Source of the DNA: Paenibacillus sp. 37 | GTDB lineage: Bacteria; Bacillota; Bacilli; Paenibacillales; Paenibacillaceae | NCBI RefSeq assembly: GCF_008386395.1 | Contig: NZ_CP043761.1 | Span: 1,488,001-1,552,000 of the forward strand | DNA length: 64,000 bases | Reading direction: 5' to 3' | Shown: one piece after another, positions 28,430 through 37,017 of the stretch | How the letters are laid out: every line of letters starts with the position of its first letter | How positions within the stretch are numbered: the stretch's first letter is position 1 | The notes under the pieces: generated by a model | The model's input: only the letters and a program-made list of their open reading frames with translations | Told to the model about the DNA's origin: nothing | Databases searched by the model: none | Made by a program: the position numbers and the translations under genes

Positions 28430-28481
28430 TTGACATTAGTCCCGGTGTCAAGTAAATTACGAGATAGATACAAAATGTATC
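28430..28481 (+). promoter_or_regulatory. Sigma-A promoter with downstream GATAC-N5-GTATC operator
   Basis: TTGACA-N17-TAAATT (28430-28458) is followed 8 nt later by the perfect palindrome GATAC-AAAAT-GTATC (28467-28481), near the expected transcription start. The same -35 and -10 hexamers, spacing and a 14-nt identical sequence (TACAAAATGTATCA) occur upstream of the 7857 gene. Confidence 0.7.
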
Positions 28482-28546
28482 AATTTTCAGCGTCTAACGA
28501 CAAATAACAAGGAGTTCTAAGCTCCTTGTGAGGGGAAGGAATATCA

Positions 28547-28798
28547 TTGATCGAAACGGGCCGCTTTTACTGTGTCAGTTGTGGGATGATTGTGTCGGTC
28601 ACTAGAAGCTCTGTCGAAATGAAGGAAGAGGGCAATGGAGGCAATCACGTATTTCGCACCGGATTCTACCGGAGTGAAATGCCGCTTGGATGCTGTGAAG
28701 CGTGTGTAGTTGAAGCGAAACGTCAGGGGAAATCCCAGTTTGCGGGACAATATACTAAAGATTATGATACACTATGTGCATATGAGAAACGGGCATGA
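28547..28798 (+). CDS. Small cysteine-rich hypothetical protein (83 aa)
   Basis: Starts at a TTG 7 nt after AGGGGAAGGA. It contains YCVSCG near residue 8 and GCCEACV near residue 48, giving two C-x-x-C-like knuckles that could bind zinc or an iron-sulfur centre, and it is otherwise soluble and charged. No family recognised. Its promoter carries the GATAC-N5-GTATC palindrome shared with the XRE/EPS border. The ABC transporter genes start 32 nt later, so it may be the first cistron of a three-gene unit. Confidence 0.75.
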   Translation: MIETGRFYCVSCGMIVSVTRSSVEMKEEGNGGNHVFRTGFYRSEMPLGCCEACVVEAKRQGKSQFAGQYTKDYDTLCAYEKRA

Positions 28799-28830
28799 AT
28801 GATATGCTCGTCCATGAAGGAGGGGATTGA

Positions 28831-29739
28831 ATGCAGCAGGAGCCGGTCGTCCGGATTCAGGGCGTCAGCAAGATCATATCCTCCCGATCATTGGTCAGCG
28901 ACCTGACTCTGGATATTTCTCCGGGGCAGGTTTTTGGTTTTTTAGGACCTAATGGCGCGGGAAAAACAACGACGATTCGAATGATGGTTGGACTGATGTC
29001 CATCAGTAAAGGTGACATTTTCATCTCGGGACACAGTGTGAAGAATGAATTTGAGAAGGCGGTAGCCCAGGTAGGCGCTATTGTGGAAAATCCGGAAATG
29101 TACAAGTTTCTGACCGGGTACCAGAATCTCGTTCACTTTGCCCGCATGTCGCCGGGAGTTACGAAGGAACGTATTGCGGAAACAATTGAGCGTGTGGGGC
29201 TCACAGCCCGTATTCACGATAAGGTCAAAACCTATTCACTGGGCATGCGCCAGCGTCTGGGGGTCGCGCAAGCGATATTACATAAACCGAAGCTGCTTGT
29301 ACTGGATGAGCCGACCAATGGTTTGGACCCACAGGGTATACGGGAACTGAGAGATTATTTGCGTCAGCTCACCCAAGAGGAAGGCATTACGGTCTTTGTA
29401 TCCAGTCATTTATTGTCGGAGATGGAGCTGATGTGTGATACCGTAGCCATCATCCAGAACGGAAAGTTGATTGATGTAAGAAACCTTCGGACTGAAGCAG
29501 GTTCGGATGCATTAATCGAAGTTGCTTTTGAGCTGAATGATGCTGATCGCGCTGCGGATCTGATTCAGGGTGCTATCGTACAGGGCAATGTCCTGGTGGT
29601 ACGGGTGTCTCGTGAGCAGATTCCGGATATCAATGCCAAGCTGGTTAGCGAAGGGGTTCAGGTATACGGTATTCGTAACGTGACTCACACCCTGGAAGAA
29701 CAATTCTTGCAGGTCACTGGGGGTGGAGGCATTGGGTAG
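28831..29739 (+). CDS. ABC transporter ATP-binding protein (BcrA/DRA-type)
   Basis: 302 aa. Walker A GPNGAGKTTTIRM (~40-52), signature YSLGMRQRLGVA (~132-143), Walker B LLVLDEPTNGLDP (~152-164) and the H-loop SSHLL follow in normal order; an ~80-residue C-terminal extension is typical of BcrA-like ATPases. RBS AAGGAGGGG. It overlaps the permease gene by 17 nt. Substrate unknown; such pairs often confer peptide-antibiotic or lipid export. Confidence 0.94.
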   Translation: MQQEPVVRIQGVSKIISSRSLVSDLTLDISPGQVFGFLGPNGAGKTTTIRMMVGLMSISKGDIFISGHSVKNEFEKAVAQVGAIVENPEMYKFLTGYQNLVHFARMSPGVTKERIAETIERVGLTARIHDKVKTYSLGMRQRLGVAQAILHKPKLLVLDEPTNGLDPQGIRELRDYLRQLTQEEGITVFVSSHLLSEMELMCDTVAIIQNGKLIDVRNLRTEAGSDALIEVAFELNDADRAADLIQGAIVQGNVLVVRVSREQIPDINAKLVSEGVQVYGIRNVTHTLEEQFLQVTGGGGIG

Positions 29740-30523
29740 TTTCGGTAATCTGATATTGAATGAGAATATGAAAATTTTTCGTCGTCCCCGTACCTGGATC
29801 ATGTTATCGATTCTTGCGCTGATCTCGCTATTAATGCCAGTGTTACTGCGAGAAGGCATGGGATCCAGTGAAGTTTTGTACTGGGAAGCAGCTGTAACGA
29901 CCATCCAGATTACGTTTTTCCTGAACACGATCTTCTGTGTCGTGATTGCAGCGGAATCGGTCGCGGGCGAATTTACCTGGGGAACCATTAAGCTATTGCT
30001 GATCCGCCCATGGTCACGAAGCAAAGTTCTTGCTTCCAAATATCTGACCGTCGTTGGCTTCAGTATTGTCAGTACATTACTGGTCATTGTGATGGCCATG
30101 CTAACGTCGTATATCCTTTTCTCGCATGATGCTCCGGGAGGAAGCAGTAGTCCAGCTACGAATGCTCTGACATTATGGGGATATTTGTACGTTGATCTGT
30201 TTATTACGCTTGCGATTGCCTTTATGGTGTCGTCCGTATTTCGTTCAGGTGCACTTGCGATTGGATTATCCCTGTTCATTATGTTCTCACAAAGTATCTT
30301 CTCACTCATATTCAATCCGGTCCGTTATGAGTGGGCCAAGTATGTCCTATTCAACAACATGGATCTTAGCAAATACATGACCTCCGGGGCGGATTTTGCG
30401 CTAATGGGTGGTCCAAGTGCAGGAATGACACTGGGTTTCTCCATTGCAGTTCTGGCGGTGTATTACGTTATTTTCATGGTGATTTCCTGGGTTGTATTCA
30501 GCAAAAGAGATGTGGCAGGCTAA
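29723..30523 (+). CDS. ABC-2 family transporter permease
   Basis: 266 aa with six hydrophobic segments (~25-41, ~62-82, ~110-135, ~145-190 as two, ~230-255) and the ESVAGEFTWGTIKLLLIRPWSRSKVLASK motif common to ABC-2 permeases such as BcrB/YhaP types. The start is probably the GTG inside the ATPase gene; a TTG at 29732 is an alternative. It forms the membrane partner of the preceding ATPase. Its stop codon falls in the loop of the following terminator. Confidence 0.92.
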   Translation: MEALGSFGNLILNENMKIFRRPRTWIMLSILALISLLMPVLLREGMGSSEVLYWEAAVTTIQITFFLNTIFCVVIAAESVAGEFTWGTIKLLLIRPWSRSKVLASKYLTVVGFSIVSTLLVIVMAMLTSYILFSHDAPGGSSSPATNALTLWGYLYVDLFITLAIAFMVSSVFRSGALAIGLSLFIMFSQSIFSLIFNPVRYEWAKYVLFNNMDLSKYMTSGADFALMGGPSAGMTLGFSIAVLAVYYVIFMVISWVVFSKRDVAG

Positions 30524-30542
30524 CGCCTGCTTCTTTTTTTTG
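30515..30542 (+). terminator. Terminator overlapping the permease stop codon
   Basis: GCAGGC-TAAC-GCCTGC followed by TTC and T9; the TAA stop of the permease is the hairpin loop. Confidence 0.9.
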
Positions 30543-30699
30543 CGTCCAATATTGTTTTGGAAAGAAAAAAAGTGTATATTCAGCATCGCCTGTGGCATGA
30601 CTGTCATTTAAGGGTACTTAGTATCATAAGTAAATGACTAGATATACATATGAACGCCGCAGTCACTTTGGCAGAGCAGCGCATGGAGGGATCAGTTTC

Positions 30700-31773
30700 T
30701 TGATAAATAACAAGTTCTACCGCATATGCACAGCGATTATTCTCTTGCTGCTCATCGTGTATCTGGGGGAAAAAGTGAACTTTATTTTCAGCCCCCTGAC
30801 CTCACTGATTCACATCATCATCATTCCGCTGCTGATTGCTGGTTTCTTCTATTATCTGCTGCGCCCGCTCGTCGATTATATGGAAAGGCATAAGATTAAA
30901 CGTGCATTGTCAGTTCTGATTATTTATGTCGTAATTGCATTAATACTTGCAGGTTTTAGTGTGCTTGTATGGCCTTCCCTGCGTGAACAATTGATGAATT
31001 TCGTGGAGAATGCTCCAGCGTTGGTTACTTCACTCAGCGATCAGTTGAATGCACTTGAAAAGAGCAATTTTATATCCAGATACCTGCCTGATGATTCCAA
31101 TCTATTCTCACGTTTATCCGATGTTCTGAGTCAAGGGATCACTCAGGTAACCGATTATGTCTCCGGGTTATTCTCCGTGGTATCCAATCTGGTTATTATT
31201 CTGGCAACGTTCCCGATCATGTTGTATTACATGCTCAAGGAAGGCAGCAAGTTTGGAACGAATCTAACCTTATTGTTGCCAAGACATTATCGGAAGGATG
31301 GGGAAGAAACCGTCCATGAGATCGATGAAGCACTAAGTAACTATATTGTTGGCCGGGTTATTGTTAATGTGGCCTTGGGGATTCTGATGTACATCGGTTT
31401 TCTCATCTTAGGTTTGCCTTATGCTTTGCTGCTGACCGTTGTATCCATCATTCTGAACTTCATCCCTTATGTGGGGGCTTTGCTGGCAGCTATTCCGGTT
31501 GTCATTGTTGCGTTTATTGAATCACCTTCGATGGCGATCTGGTCCCTGGTCATCATTGTAATCGCACAGCAAATTCAGGATAACCTGATCTCACCTTATG
31601 TCTATGGCAAGCAGCTTGATATTCATCCACTGACTACCGTTATCCTGTTGCTCGTGGGTGCTGACCTGGGAAATATCTTGGGTATGATCATCGTGATTCC
31701 CCTATATATGATTCTGAAAATTATAGTTCGCAAAATCCATTATCGGATTGTCGAAGATAAGACTGAAACTTAA
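30700..31773 (+). CDS. AI-2E family transporter (YueF/YtvI-like)
   Basis: The preferred start is the TTG 9 nt after GGAGGG, giving MINNKFYRIC and 357 aa; an upstream ATG at 30634 lacks a good ribosome binding site. Eight hydrophobic segments and the family motifs are visible: LLIAGFFYYLLRPLVDYMER, TFPIMLYYMLKEG, NFIPYVGALLAAIPVV and DNLISPYVYGKQLDIHPL. Members export small molecules or sodium/protons; the name reflects E. coli TqsA. Function here is open. Followed by a terminator. Confidence 0.93.
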   Translation: MINNKFYRICTAIILLLLIVYLGEKVNFIFSPLTSLIHIIIIPLLIAGFFYYLLRPLVDYMERHKIKRALSVLIIYVVIALILAGFSVLVWPSLREQLMNFVENAPALVTSLSDQLNALEKSNFISRYLPDDSNLFSRLSDVLSQGITQVTDYVSGLFSVVSNLVIILATFPIMLYYMLKEGSKFGTNLTLLLPRHYRKDGEETVHEIDEALSNYIVGRVIVNVALGILMYIGFLILGLPYALLLTVVSIILNFIPYVGALLAAIPVVIVAFIESPSMAIWSLVIIVIAQQIQDNLISPYVYGKQLDIHPLTTVILLLVGADLGNILGMIIVIPLYMILKIIVRKIHYRIVEDKTET

Positions 31774-31852
31774 ATGGAATTTGAAATACAACGCTGTCAT
31801 GTGCCACTACTAATGTTTGTTATTGAATCACATCGATAAGCTCAACAGGATA

Positions 31853-31917
31853 AGCCGCATATCAATGGTGAAGGGTCAGGTAAGTTTACCCTCGCCATTG
31901 GTATGCGGCTTTTTTTC
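31853..31917 (+). terminator. Terminator after the AI-2E family gene
   Basis: A long stem AGCCGCAT(A)..AATGG..GGGT / ACCC..CCATT..ATGCGGCT ends in T7. Confidence 0.9.
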
Positions 31918-31924
31918 ATCCATA

Positions 31925-31968
31925 TTGCTCACTCATGTTATATCTGTTATACTTGATATATAACAGAT
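31925..31968 (+). promoter_or_regulatory. Promoter with 10-bp GntR/YtrA operator
   Basis: TTGCTC-N17-TATACT (31925-31953). A perfect inverted repeat ATCTGTTATA-N7-TATAACAGAT (31942-31968) overlaps the -10 and start site, the expected place for autorepression by the GntR-family regulator encoded immediately downstream. Confidence 0.8.
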
Positions 31969-31989
31969 AACAAAAAAGAAGGTGAACCC

Positions 31990-32385
31990 TTGATTATTCA
32001 ACTGGATATGCAATCCGAACTTCCCATCTATTCGCAACTTGTTTATCAAATTATTGAAGGCATTGCTAGTGGTGAGTTACAGCTAGGTGAGGCGTTACCT
32101 TCGGTTCGGAATTTGGCCGCAGATATCGGTGTTAACCTTCACACCGTCAACAAGGCTTACACACTACTCAAGCAAGATGGATACATTCTGGTTCATAGAC
32201 AAAAGGGAGTTGTGGTAAACCCTGATGGAATGCCAGATTTAACAGATGATTTTTTGAAAAAGCAGCAAAGAGAATTAAGACCGATTATTGCGGAAGCGAT
32301 ATGTCGCGGAATGACCAAAGAGGAACTATCTGCAGTGTTAGACCAAATGTATGATGATGTGAAGATGGGTCACAACAAAGAATAA
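31990..32385 (+). CDS. GntR-family regulator, YtrA subfamily
   Basis: 131 aa from a TTG after AAGAAGGTGA. N-terminal winged helix: LPIYSQLVYQIIEGIASGELQLGEALPSVRNLAADIGVNLHTVNKAYTLL, then a short C-terminal helical region without a large effector domain, the mark of YtrA-type repressors that usually control adjacent transporter or membrane-protein genes. It probably represses its own operon through the palindrome in the promoter. Confidence 0.93.
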   Translation: MIIQLDMQSELPIYSQLVYQIIEGIASGELQLGEALPSVRNLAADIGVNLHTVNKAYTLLKQDGYILVHRQKGVVVNPDGMPDLTDDFLKKQQRELRPIIAEAICRGMTKEELSAVLDQMYDDVKMGHNKE

Positions 32386-32408
32386 AGAATCAAGGGAGTG
32401 TGTTATGT

Positions 32409-33509
32409 ATGCAACTATTTAGTATATTGCCTATCATTTTAATCTTTGCTCCATTAGCCTTACTGCTATCCTTTGCACCTTATGTGACAAGGGAAACAAT
32501 CAGCTTTGGGGTTACGGTAAGTCAATATAATTATTACACACCAGTCTTACGTAAGCTCCGGAGAACGTTTGCTACAGTAAGTCTGATCGGAAACGGGTTG
32601 ATTATTCTTACCTGTCTGTATATACTCCGATCTGCCAATGAAGAGTCTACCACAATGATCACCGGTGTTTGCACAATGATATTCATTGTGTACTGGGCCG
32701 CACTACACATATTATTTCATTTCAAGATGAAAAAGATAAAAGAAACACTTACAACTGTAGAAGTACCTCAAAGGGTTAAAATCGATACCACCTTCCGCCA
32801 AAATAAACTCACCTATTCCAACTATTGGTTTCTCGTTCACATAGCTATTATTGTAGCCATTGCGATCATTACAATCTTGAATTATAACGCACTACCTAAC
32901 GTCATTCCGATGAAATATGATCTTCAGGGCAATGTCACTTCCAGTGTGCCCAAAACCTACCTTTCAGTATTGGCTATTAACCTTGTACAGCTAGGAATCA
33001 TTGCACTGATGATGTTGGTGAACTGGAGTATTAAAACAAGCAAGCAACAGCTTACTCCATCAAATCCTGCCCAATTTGCTGCTGATCATATCCGATTCCG
33101 CCGTAAGTGGTCCCTATTTACGATCATAACAGGTTTGCTTCTTACCATCTTATTTGCCTTCATTCAGATAAATATGTTCGTTCCTAATCAGGTCTTGTTA
33201 ACAGCGATTAGTCTGATCACCTCAGTGGCGATCTTATTAGGCGCTATATTGCTGTCTCTTACAGGCAGACAAGGCGGTGGAAAAATTAGGAACCATCAGG
33301 AAGATCGCGAACGGTCCAAGGAGCAGCCTGTGAATGACGATGAATATTGGAAACTTGGTTTTATTTACTTCAATCCCAAAGACCCTTCTTTTACCGTAGA
33401 AAAACGTTATGGAATAGGTTGGACGATTAACTTCGCTCGTCCACTATCTTGGGTCCTAGTGTTATTCATTATTGCTATTGTTGTTTTAAGCAGAGTTCTG
33501 AGCCAATAA
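32409..33509 (+). CDS. DUF1648/DUF5808-type membrane protein
   Basis: 366 aa from the ATG 10 nt after AGGGAG. About seven to eight membrane segments; the middle part (HIAIIVAIAIITILNYNALPNVIPMKYDLQGNVTSSVPKTYL) is the DUF1648 signature, as in SdpI-like and YtrA-linked membrane proteins, and the tail with DDEYWKLGFIYFNPKDPSFTVEKRYGIGWTINFA matches DUF5808. These proteins are often controlled by YtrA-type regulators and linked to envelope stress; no enzymatic function is known. Confidence 0.88.
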   Translation: MQLFSILPIILIFAPLALLLSFAPYVTRETISFGVTVSQYNYYTPVLRKLRRTFATVSLIGNGLIILTCLYILRSANEESTTMITGVCTMIFIVYWAALHILFHFKMKKIKETLTTVEVPQRVKIDTTFRQNKLTYSNYWFLVHIAIIVAIAIITILNYNALPNVIPMKYDLQGNVTSSVPKTYLSVLAINLVQLGIIALMMLVNWSIKTSKQQLTPSNPAQFAADHIRFRRKWSLFTIITGLLLTILFAFIQINMFVPNQVLLTAISLITSVAILLGAILLSLTGRQGGGKIRNHQEDRERSKEQPVNDDEYWKLGFIYFNPKDPSFTVEKRYGIGWTINFARPLSWVLVLFIIAIVVLSRVLSQ

Positions 33510-33567
33510 ATGCTCATAATTCTATGCATATAATAGATGAAATTAATTATTAGGAGGAGTTATTACA

Positions 33568-35157
33568 ATGAACAATTGGAAAAAGCTATTACTTTCTCTT
33601 ACTTTCGTAGGTCTCATTCTTCCGGTGACATCCATCTCAGAAGCTGCTGAAAAATCCGCTGGTAGTGAAAATCTTGTTCCTATTCGTGAGATTGCAGAAC
33701 AGAATGGGGCAGAGGTATCTTGGCAACAAAAGACAGGAGAAATCACAATACGAAAAAGTGAGCTTACAATTGTAGTTAAGGTAGGAGAGAAACAGGCGAT
33801 GGTGAATGGGCAAGCCATATCCTTAAACAATCCTGTTCAGTTAACGAAAGGAGTTACTTTTATGGATGGGGCATTTCTTTCCGAGACGCTGAAGGCAGCA
33901 CCTGAGGATATATTCATTTCCCTTATTAGTGAGGGCGATGGCAAGGAGGCTGCCAAGTATGTTCATACCTCTGTGAGTGGAGTGTTGTCACCCACGTTGT
34001 TGAGTCAGCTGTGGGGAGCTTTAGAAGGACAAAATGGCAAAATTACAAGTGAAGCCATAGCTAAGCATGTAGAAGATAATACAGTGCATCGCAATGTTAC
34101 CTATACGTTCAAAACAGAGCTGACTCGTTTAAATATTACGGTCAGAATGAATCATAACGGACTTGTGGATGATTTGCATATTGCCGCCACTACTCCAGAA
34201 GTGTATCAAAAACCAAGCTACGATGACCCATCTGCGTATACAGAACAAGACATTACGGTTGGTCAGGGTGATTTAGCTTTGCCAGGGACATTAACTTTGC
34301 CCAAGGGTGAGGGACCTTTCCCAGTTGTTATTCTGGTACACGGATCTGGGCCTAGCAATCAAGATGCTGCCATTGGTGGTGCAAAGCCGTTTCGCGATCT
34401 TGCGGTAGGTTTAGCTTCACAAGGAGTTGCTGTATTAAGATACGATAAGGTCACGTATGAGCATACCTATAAGGTCGCTTCTCAGCCTAAATTCACATTA
34501 AAACAAGAGAGCGTAGATCAGGTAAACGATGCAGTGGAATTGCTTAAAAAGAATGCACATATTGATTCTACAGCGATTTTTGTAGCTGGACATAGTCAAG
34601 GCGGGTTTGCAATGCCGTTAATCATTGCTGAGGATAAGCAGCATGATATTGCAGGAAGTATTCTACTTGCTGCACCAAGTAGTAGCTTTGTGGATGTGCT
34701 TACCGAGCAGCAGGACGAATTGGTAGAGCGGATGAAGCAGCTTGGTTTAGACACGGATGTCATTCAAGGGCAAGCTGATTTTTATAAAAATGTAGCTGCG
34801 ATGGTTAAAGATCCACAATATTCTGTAGATCATCTTCCTGAGACGTTTCCACTTCAACCTGCTTATTGGTGGTTTGAGCAAAGAGATTATGTGCCTGCGG
34901 AACTGGCTAAAACACAAAATACACCTATGCTTGTTATACAAGGCGAAAACGATGTGCAAGTGTCTATGAATCAATTCCAAACCTGGAAATTGGCTCTTCA
35001 AGGTCATTCCAATGTAACGTACAATAGCTATCCAAAGGTAAATCATCTTTTAACCAGCTATGATGGACTTTCAATCGGTCAAGAGTACGCTGAGCCATCT
35101 AATGTCTCCAAAGCCATTATCGATGATATTGCGAAGTGGGTATTAAAATCAAACTAA
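33568..35157 (+). CDS. Secreted alpha/beta hydrolase with copper-amine-oxidase-like N-terminal domain
   Basis: 529 aa, RBS AGGAGG, signal peptide ~1-27 (cleavage after SEA). Residues ~35-110 form a copper-amine-oxidase N1-like stalk domain (LVPIREIAEQNGAEVSW), ~115-210 resembles DUF3887, and ~225-525 is an alpha/beta hydrolase with ILVHGSGPSNQD (oxyanion), GHSQGG nucleophile Ser and a late H in PKVNHLL. It is likely a cell-surface esterase or peptidase. A 58-nt gap separates it from the GntR-linked membrane gene, so co-regulation is possible. Confidence 0.88.
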   Translation: MNNWKKLLLSLTFVGLILPVTSISEAAEKSAGSENLVPIREIAEQNGAEVSWQQKTGEITIRKSELTIVVKVGEKQAMVNGQAISLNNPVQLTKGVTFMDGAFLSETLKAAPEDIFISLISEGDGKEAAKYVHTSVSGVLSPTLLSQLWGALEGQNGKITSEAIAKHVEDNTVHRNVTYTFKTELTRLNITVRMNHNGLVDDLHIAATTPEVYQKPSYDDPSAYTEQDITVGQGDLALPGTLTLPKGEGPFPVVILVHGSGPSNQDAAIGGAKPFRDLAVGLASQGVAVLRYDKVTYEHTYKVASQPKFTLKQESVDQVNDAVELLKKNAHIDSTAIFVAGHSQGGFAMPLIIAEDKQHDIAGSILLAAPSSSFVDVLTEQQDELVERMKQLGLDTDVIQGQADFYKNVAAMVKDPQYSVDHLPETFPLQPAYWWFEQRDYVPAELAKTQNTPMLVIQGENDVQVSMNQFQTWKLALQGHSNVTYNSYPKVNHLLTSYDGLSIGQEYAEPSNVSKAIIDDIAKWVLKSN

Positions 35158-35220
35158 AAACGGGAGTTACATTCTTGGGTTGAATGATAACTTGGAGAAT
35201 TGACGGATAGGGCGAGATAT

Positions 35221-35270
35221 AATAAGAAGAGGAGCACTTACCCAAATAGGCAAGTGCTCCTCTTCTTATT
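35221..35270. terminator. Bidirectional terminator between convergent genes
   Basis: A perfect 19-bp inverted repeat (AATAAGAAGAGGAGCACTT and complement) with a 12-nt loop, between the hydrolase and the leftward CNNM gene. Confidence 0.93.
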
Positions 35271-35282
35271 TATAAATTTGCT

Positions 35283-36641
35283 TTATTTAGACCAATTGGA
35301 CTCTTTCTCGTCTTCATCTGTGTAATCAGACATGGTCAGTGGTTCCTTGGGAACAACGGCCACTTTGTAGAACCGATTTTTGTCTTTTTCCAGCAAAACA
35401 AAGATTAGATTTTCGAACTCATATTCTTCCTGTTCGTTCATCTCGGGACGGTGGCTGTAGAGCCATCCACCAATGGTGTCCCACTCATCTGCATCCAGGC
35501 TGGACATAAACATGTCGTTCACCTTCGATAAGGAAACCTTGCCATCCATAATGACATAGTTCTCATTGATGACTTGAATATCTTCCACTTCGTCTGCGTC
35601 GAACTCGTCGCGAATCTCACCAACAATCTGCTCAAGTACATCCTCGATGGTTACAATTCCGGAAGTTCCTCCATATTCGTCGACAAGTACGGCGATATGT
35701 ACGCCATCCTTCTGCATTTTCTTGAGCAAGTCCTTCACAGGAGTTGTTTCGTGAACAGCCGATACAGGCTGAATCAGGGAGGATAGATCAACAGGTTCAT
35801 CGTTTCCGTAAAGTTCCAGGAAGAATTGTTTCGTATTAATGATACCGATGATATCGTCTTTACTCTCATTCACTACTGGAAAACGTGTATATTGTTCTTC
35901 ACGAATGATCTCCAGGTTTTCCTCGTTTGTTCTATTCACATAAAGGCAGACCATATCGGTCCGGGGTACCATGATTTCTTTGGCTAACATCTCATCAAAA
36001 GCAAAGATCCGGCTTACATAACCGAATTCGGCTTGGTTGATTTTACCACTTTCAAAACTTTCATTAATGATGATCTGCAACTCTTCTTCGGAGTGTGCAT
36101 CTTCATGTTCAGAAGCCGGTTTGATTCCGAACAGTTTCACCAGTTGGTTCGCTGAGCCGTTTAACAGCCAGATAAAAGGATACATAATTCGGTTAAACCA
36201 GATGATAGGTGTAGACGTCAGCAGTGCAACAGTTTCGGCTTTCCGGATTGCAATCGTTTTTGGAGCGAGTTCACCAACCACAACATGCAGATACGTGATG
36301 GAAGCAAACGCGATAACAAACGATAAGAATGAAGAAACCGCCTCAGGAATTTGCAAGCTTTCAAACACAGGGTGGAGAATCTTCTCTACCGTCGGTTCAC
36401 CCAGCCAGCCCAGTCCCAGAGATGTGATCGTGATTCCAAGCTGGCAGGCAGACAAATATCCGTCCAGATTGGCAACGGCTTGTTTAACAGCCAGCGCACG
36501 CTTATTTCCTTCTGCAATCATTTGGTCGATCCGGCTCGGTCGAACCCGCACCAGAGCGAATTCCACTGCAACAAAAAACGCCGAAAGTCCTATCAAAAAA
36601 GCAACCATTACTAAATTTAACGCATACCTCTCACTTTCCAT
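35283..36641 (-). CDS. Hemolysin-family CNNM/CBS-domain protein (CorC_HlyC)
   Basis: 452 aa, an integral membrane protein of the magnesium/cobalt efflux-related CNNM family. An N-terminal CNNM domain with three to four membrane segments (~1-190) contains ACQLGITITSLGLGWLGEPTVE; then two CBS repeats (IMVPRTDMVCLYVNRT..., VSAVHETTPVKDLLKKM) and DEYGGTSGIVTIEDVLEQIVGEIRDE; a CorC_HlyC domain follows (~350-440). Relatives include B. subtilis MpfA (YhdP). It is transcribed away from cls. Confidence 0.95.
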   Translation of the reverse strand: MESERYALNLVMVAFLIGLSAFFVAVEFALVRVRPSRIDQMIAEGNKRALAVKQAVANLDGYLSACQLGITITSLGLGWLGEPTVEKILHPVFESLQIPEAVSSFLSFVIAFASITYLHVVVGELAPKTIAIRKAETVALLTSTPIIWFNRIMYPFIWLLNGSANQLVKLFGIKPASEHEDAHSEEELQIIINESFESGKINQAEFGYVSRIFAFDEMLAKEIMVPRTDMVCLYVNRTNEENLEIIREEQYTRFPVVNESKDDIIGIINTKQFFLELYGNDEPVDLSSLIQPVSAVHETTPVKDLLKKMQKDGVHIAVLVDEYGGTSGIVTIEDVLEQIVGEIRDEFDADEVEDIQVINENYVIMDGKVSLSKVNDMFMSSLDADEWDTIGGWLYSHRPEMNEQEEYEFENLIFVLLEKDKNRFYKVAVVPKEPLTMSDYTDEDEKESNWSK

Positions 36642-36707
36642 TCACTGCTCTTCTCCTTTAGGTAATAAGTTTTTAACGATTATTATATCTAATTTTACGT
36701 AAGAAGA

Positions 36708-36786
36708 CCACCTCCAGACAAAGAAATGAGGAAGAGTCTGGAAGGTGGAATGAGCAGATTGGCGTCACAATGCGAATCTGCTCATT
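36708..36786. repeat. Two tandem hairpins in a divergent intergenic region
   Basis: CCACCTCCAGAC / GTCTGGAAGGTGG (36708-36748) is followed without gap by a perfect 12-bp repeat AATGAGCAGATT / AATCTGCTCATT (36749-36786). The ~375-nt gap between the leftward CNNM gene and cls would not need terminators, so these may be regulatory or a small mobile relic. Confidence 0.6.
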
Positions 36787-37017
36787 CATTAAACTGATAT
36801 GTAGAAGGTAACACAGTCAGAATATACAATGAACGAAGTAGAAATTTGAATTTCCAGAATCAAGTATTCCGTCTGCTTATGTAAAGTTTTATCTAAACAA
36901 ACGTTACGAATAGGGGGTACATTGGGTATCTATGATTAGCCGTATACATAATCGTCAAAGCTGTGTAGGTGAGAGAAGGGCAAGGTCATAAAGCTTGCCA
37001 CTTGAGGAGGAAGCCGA

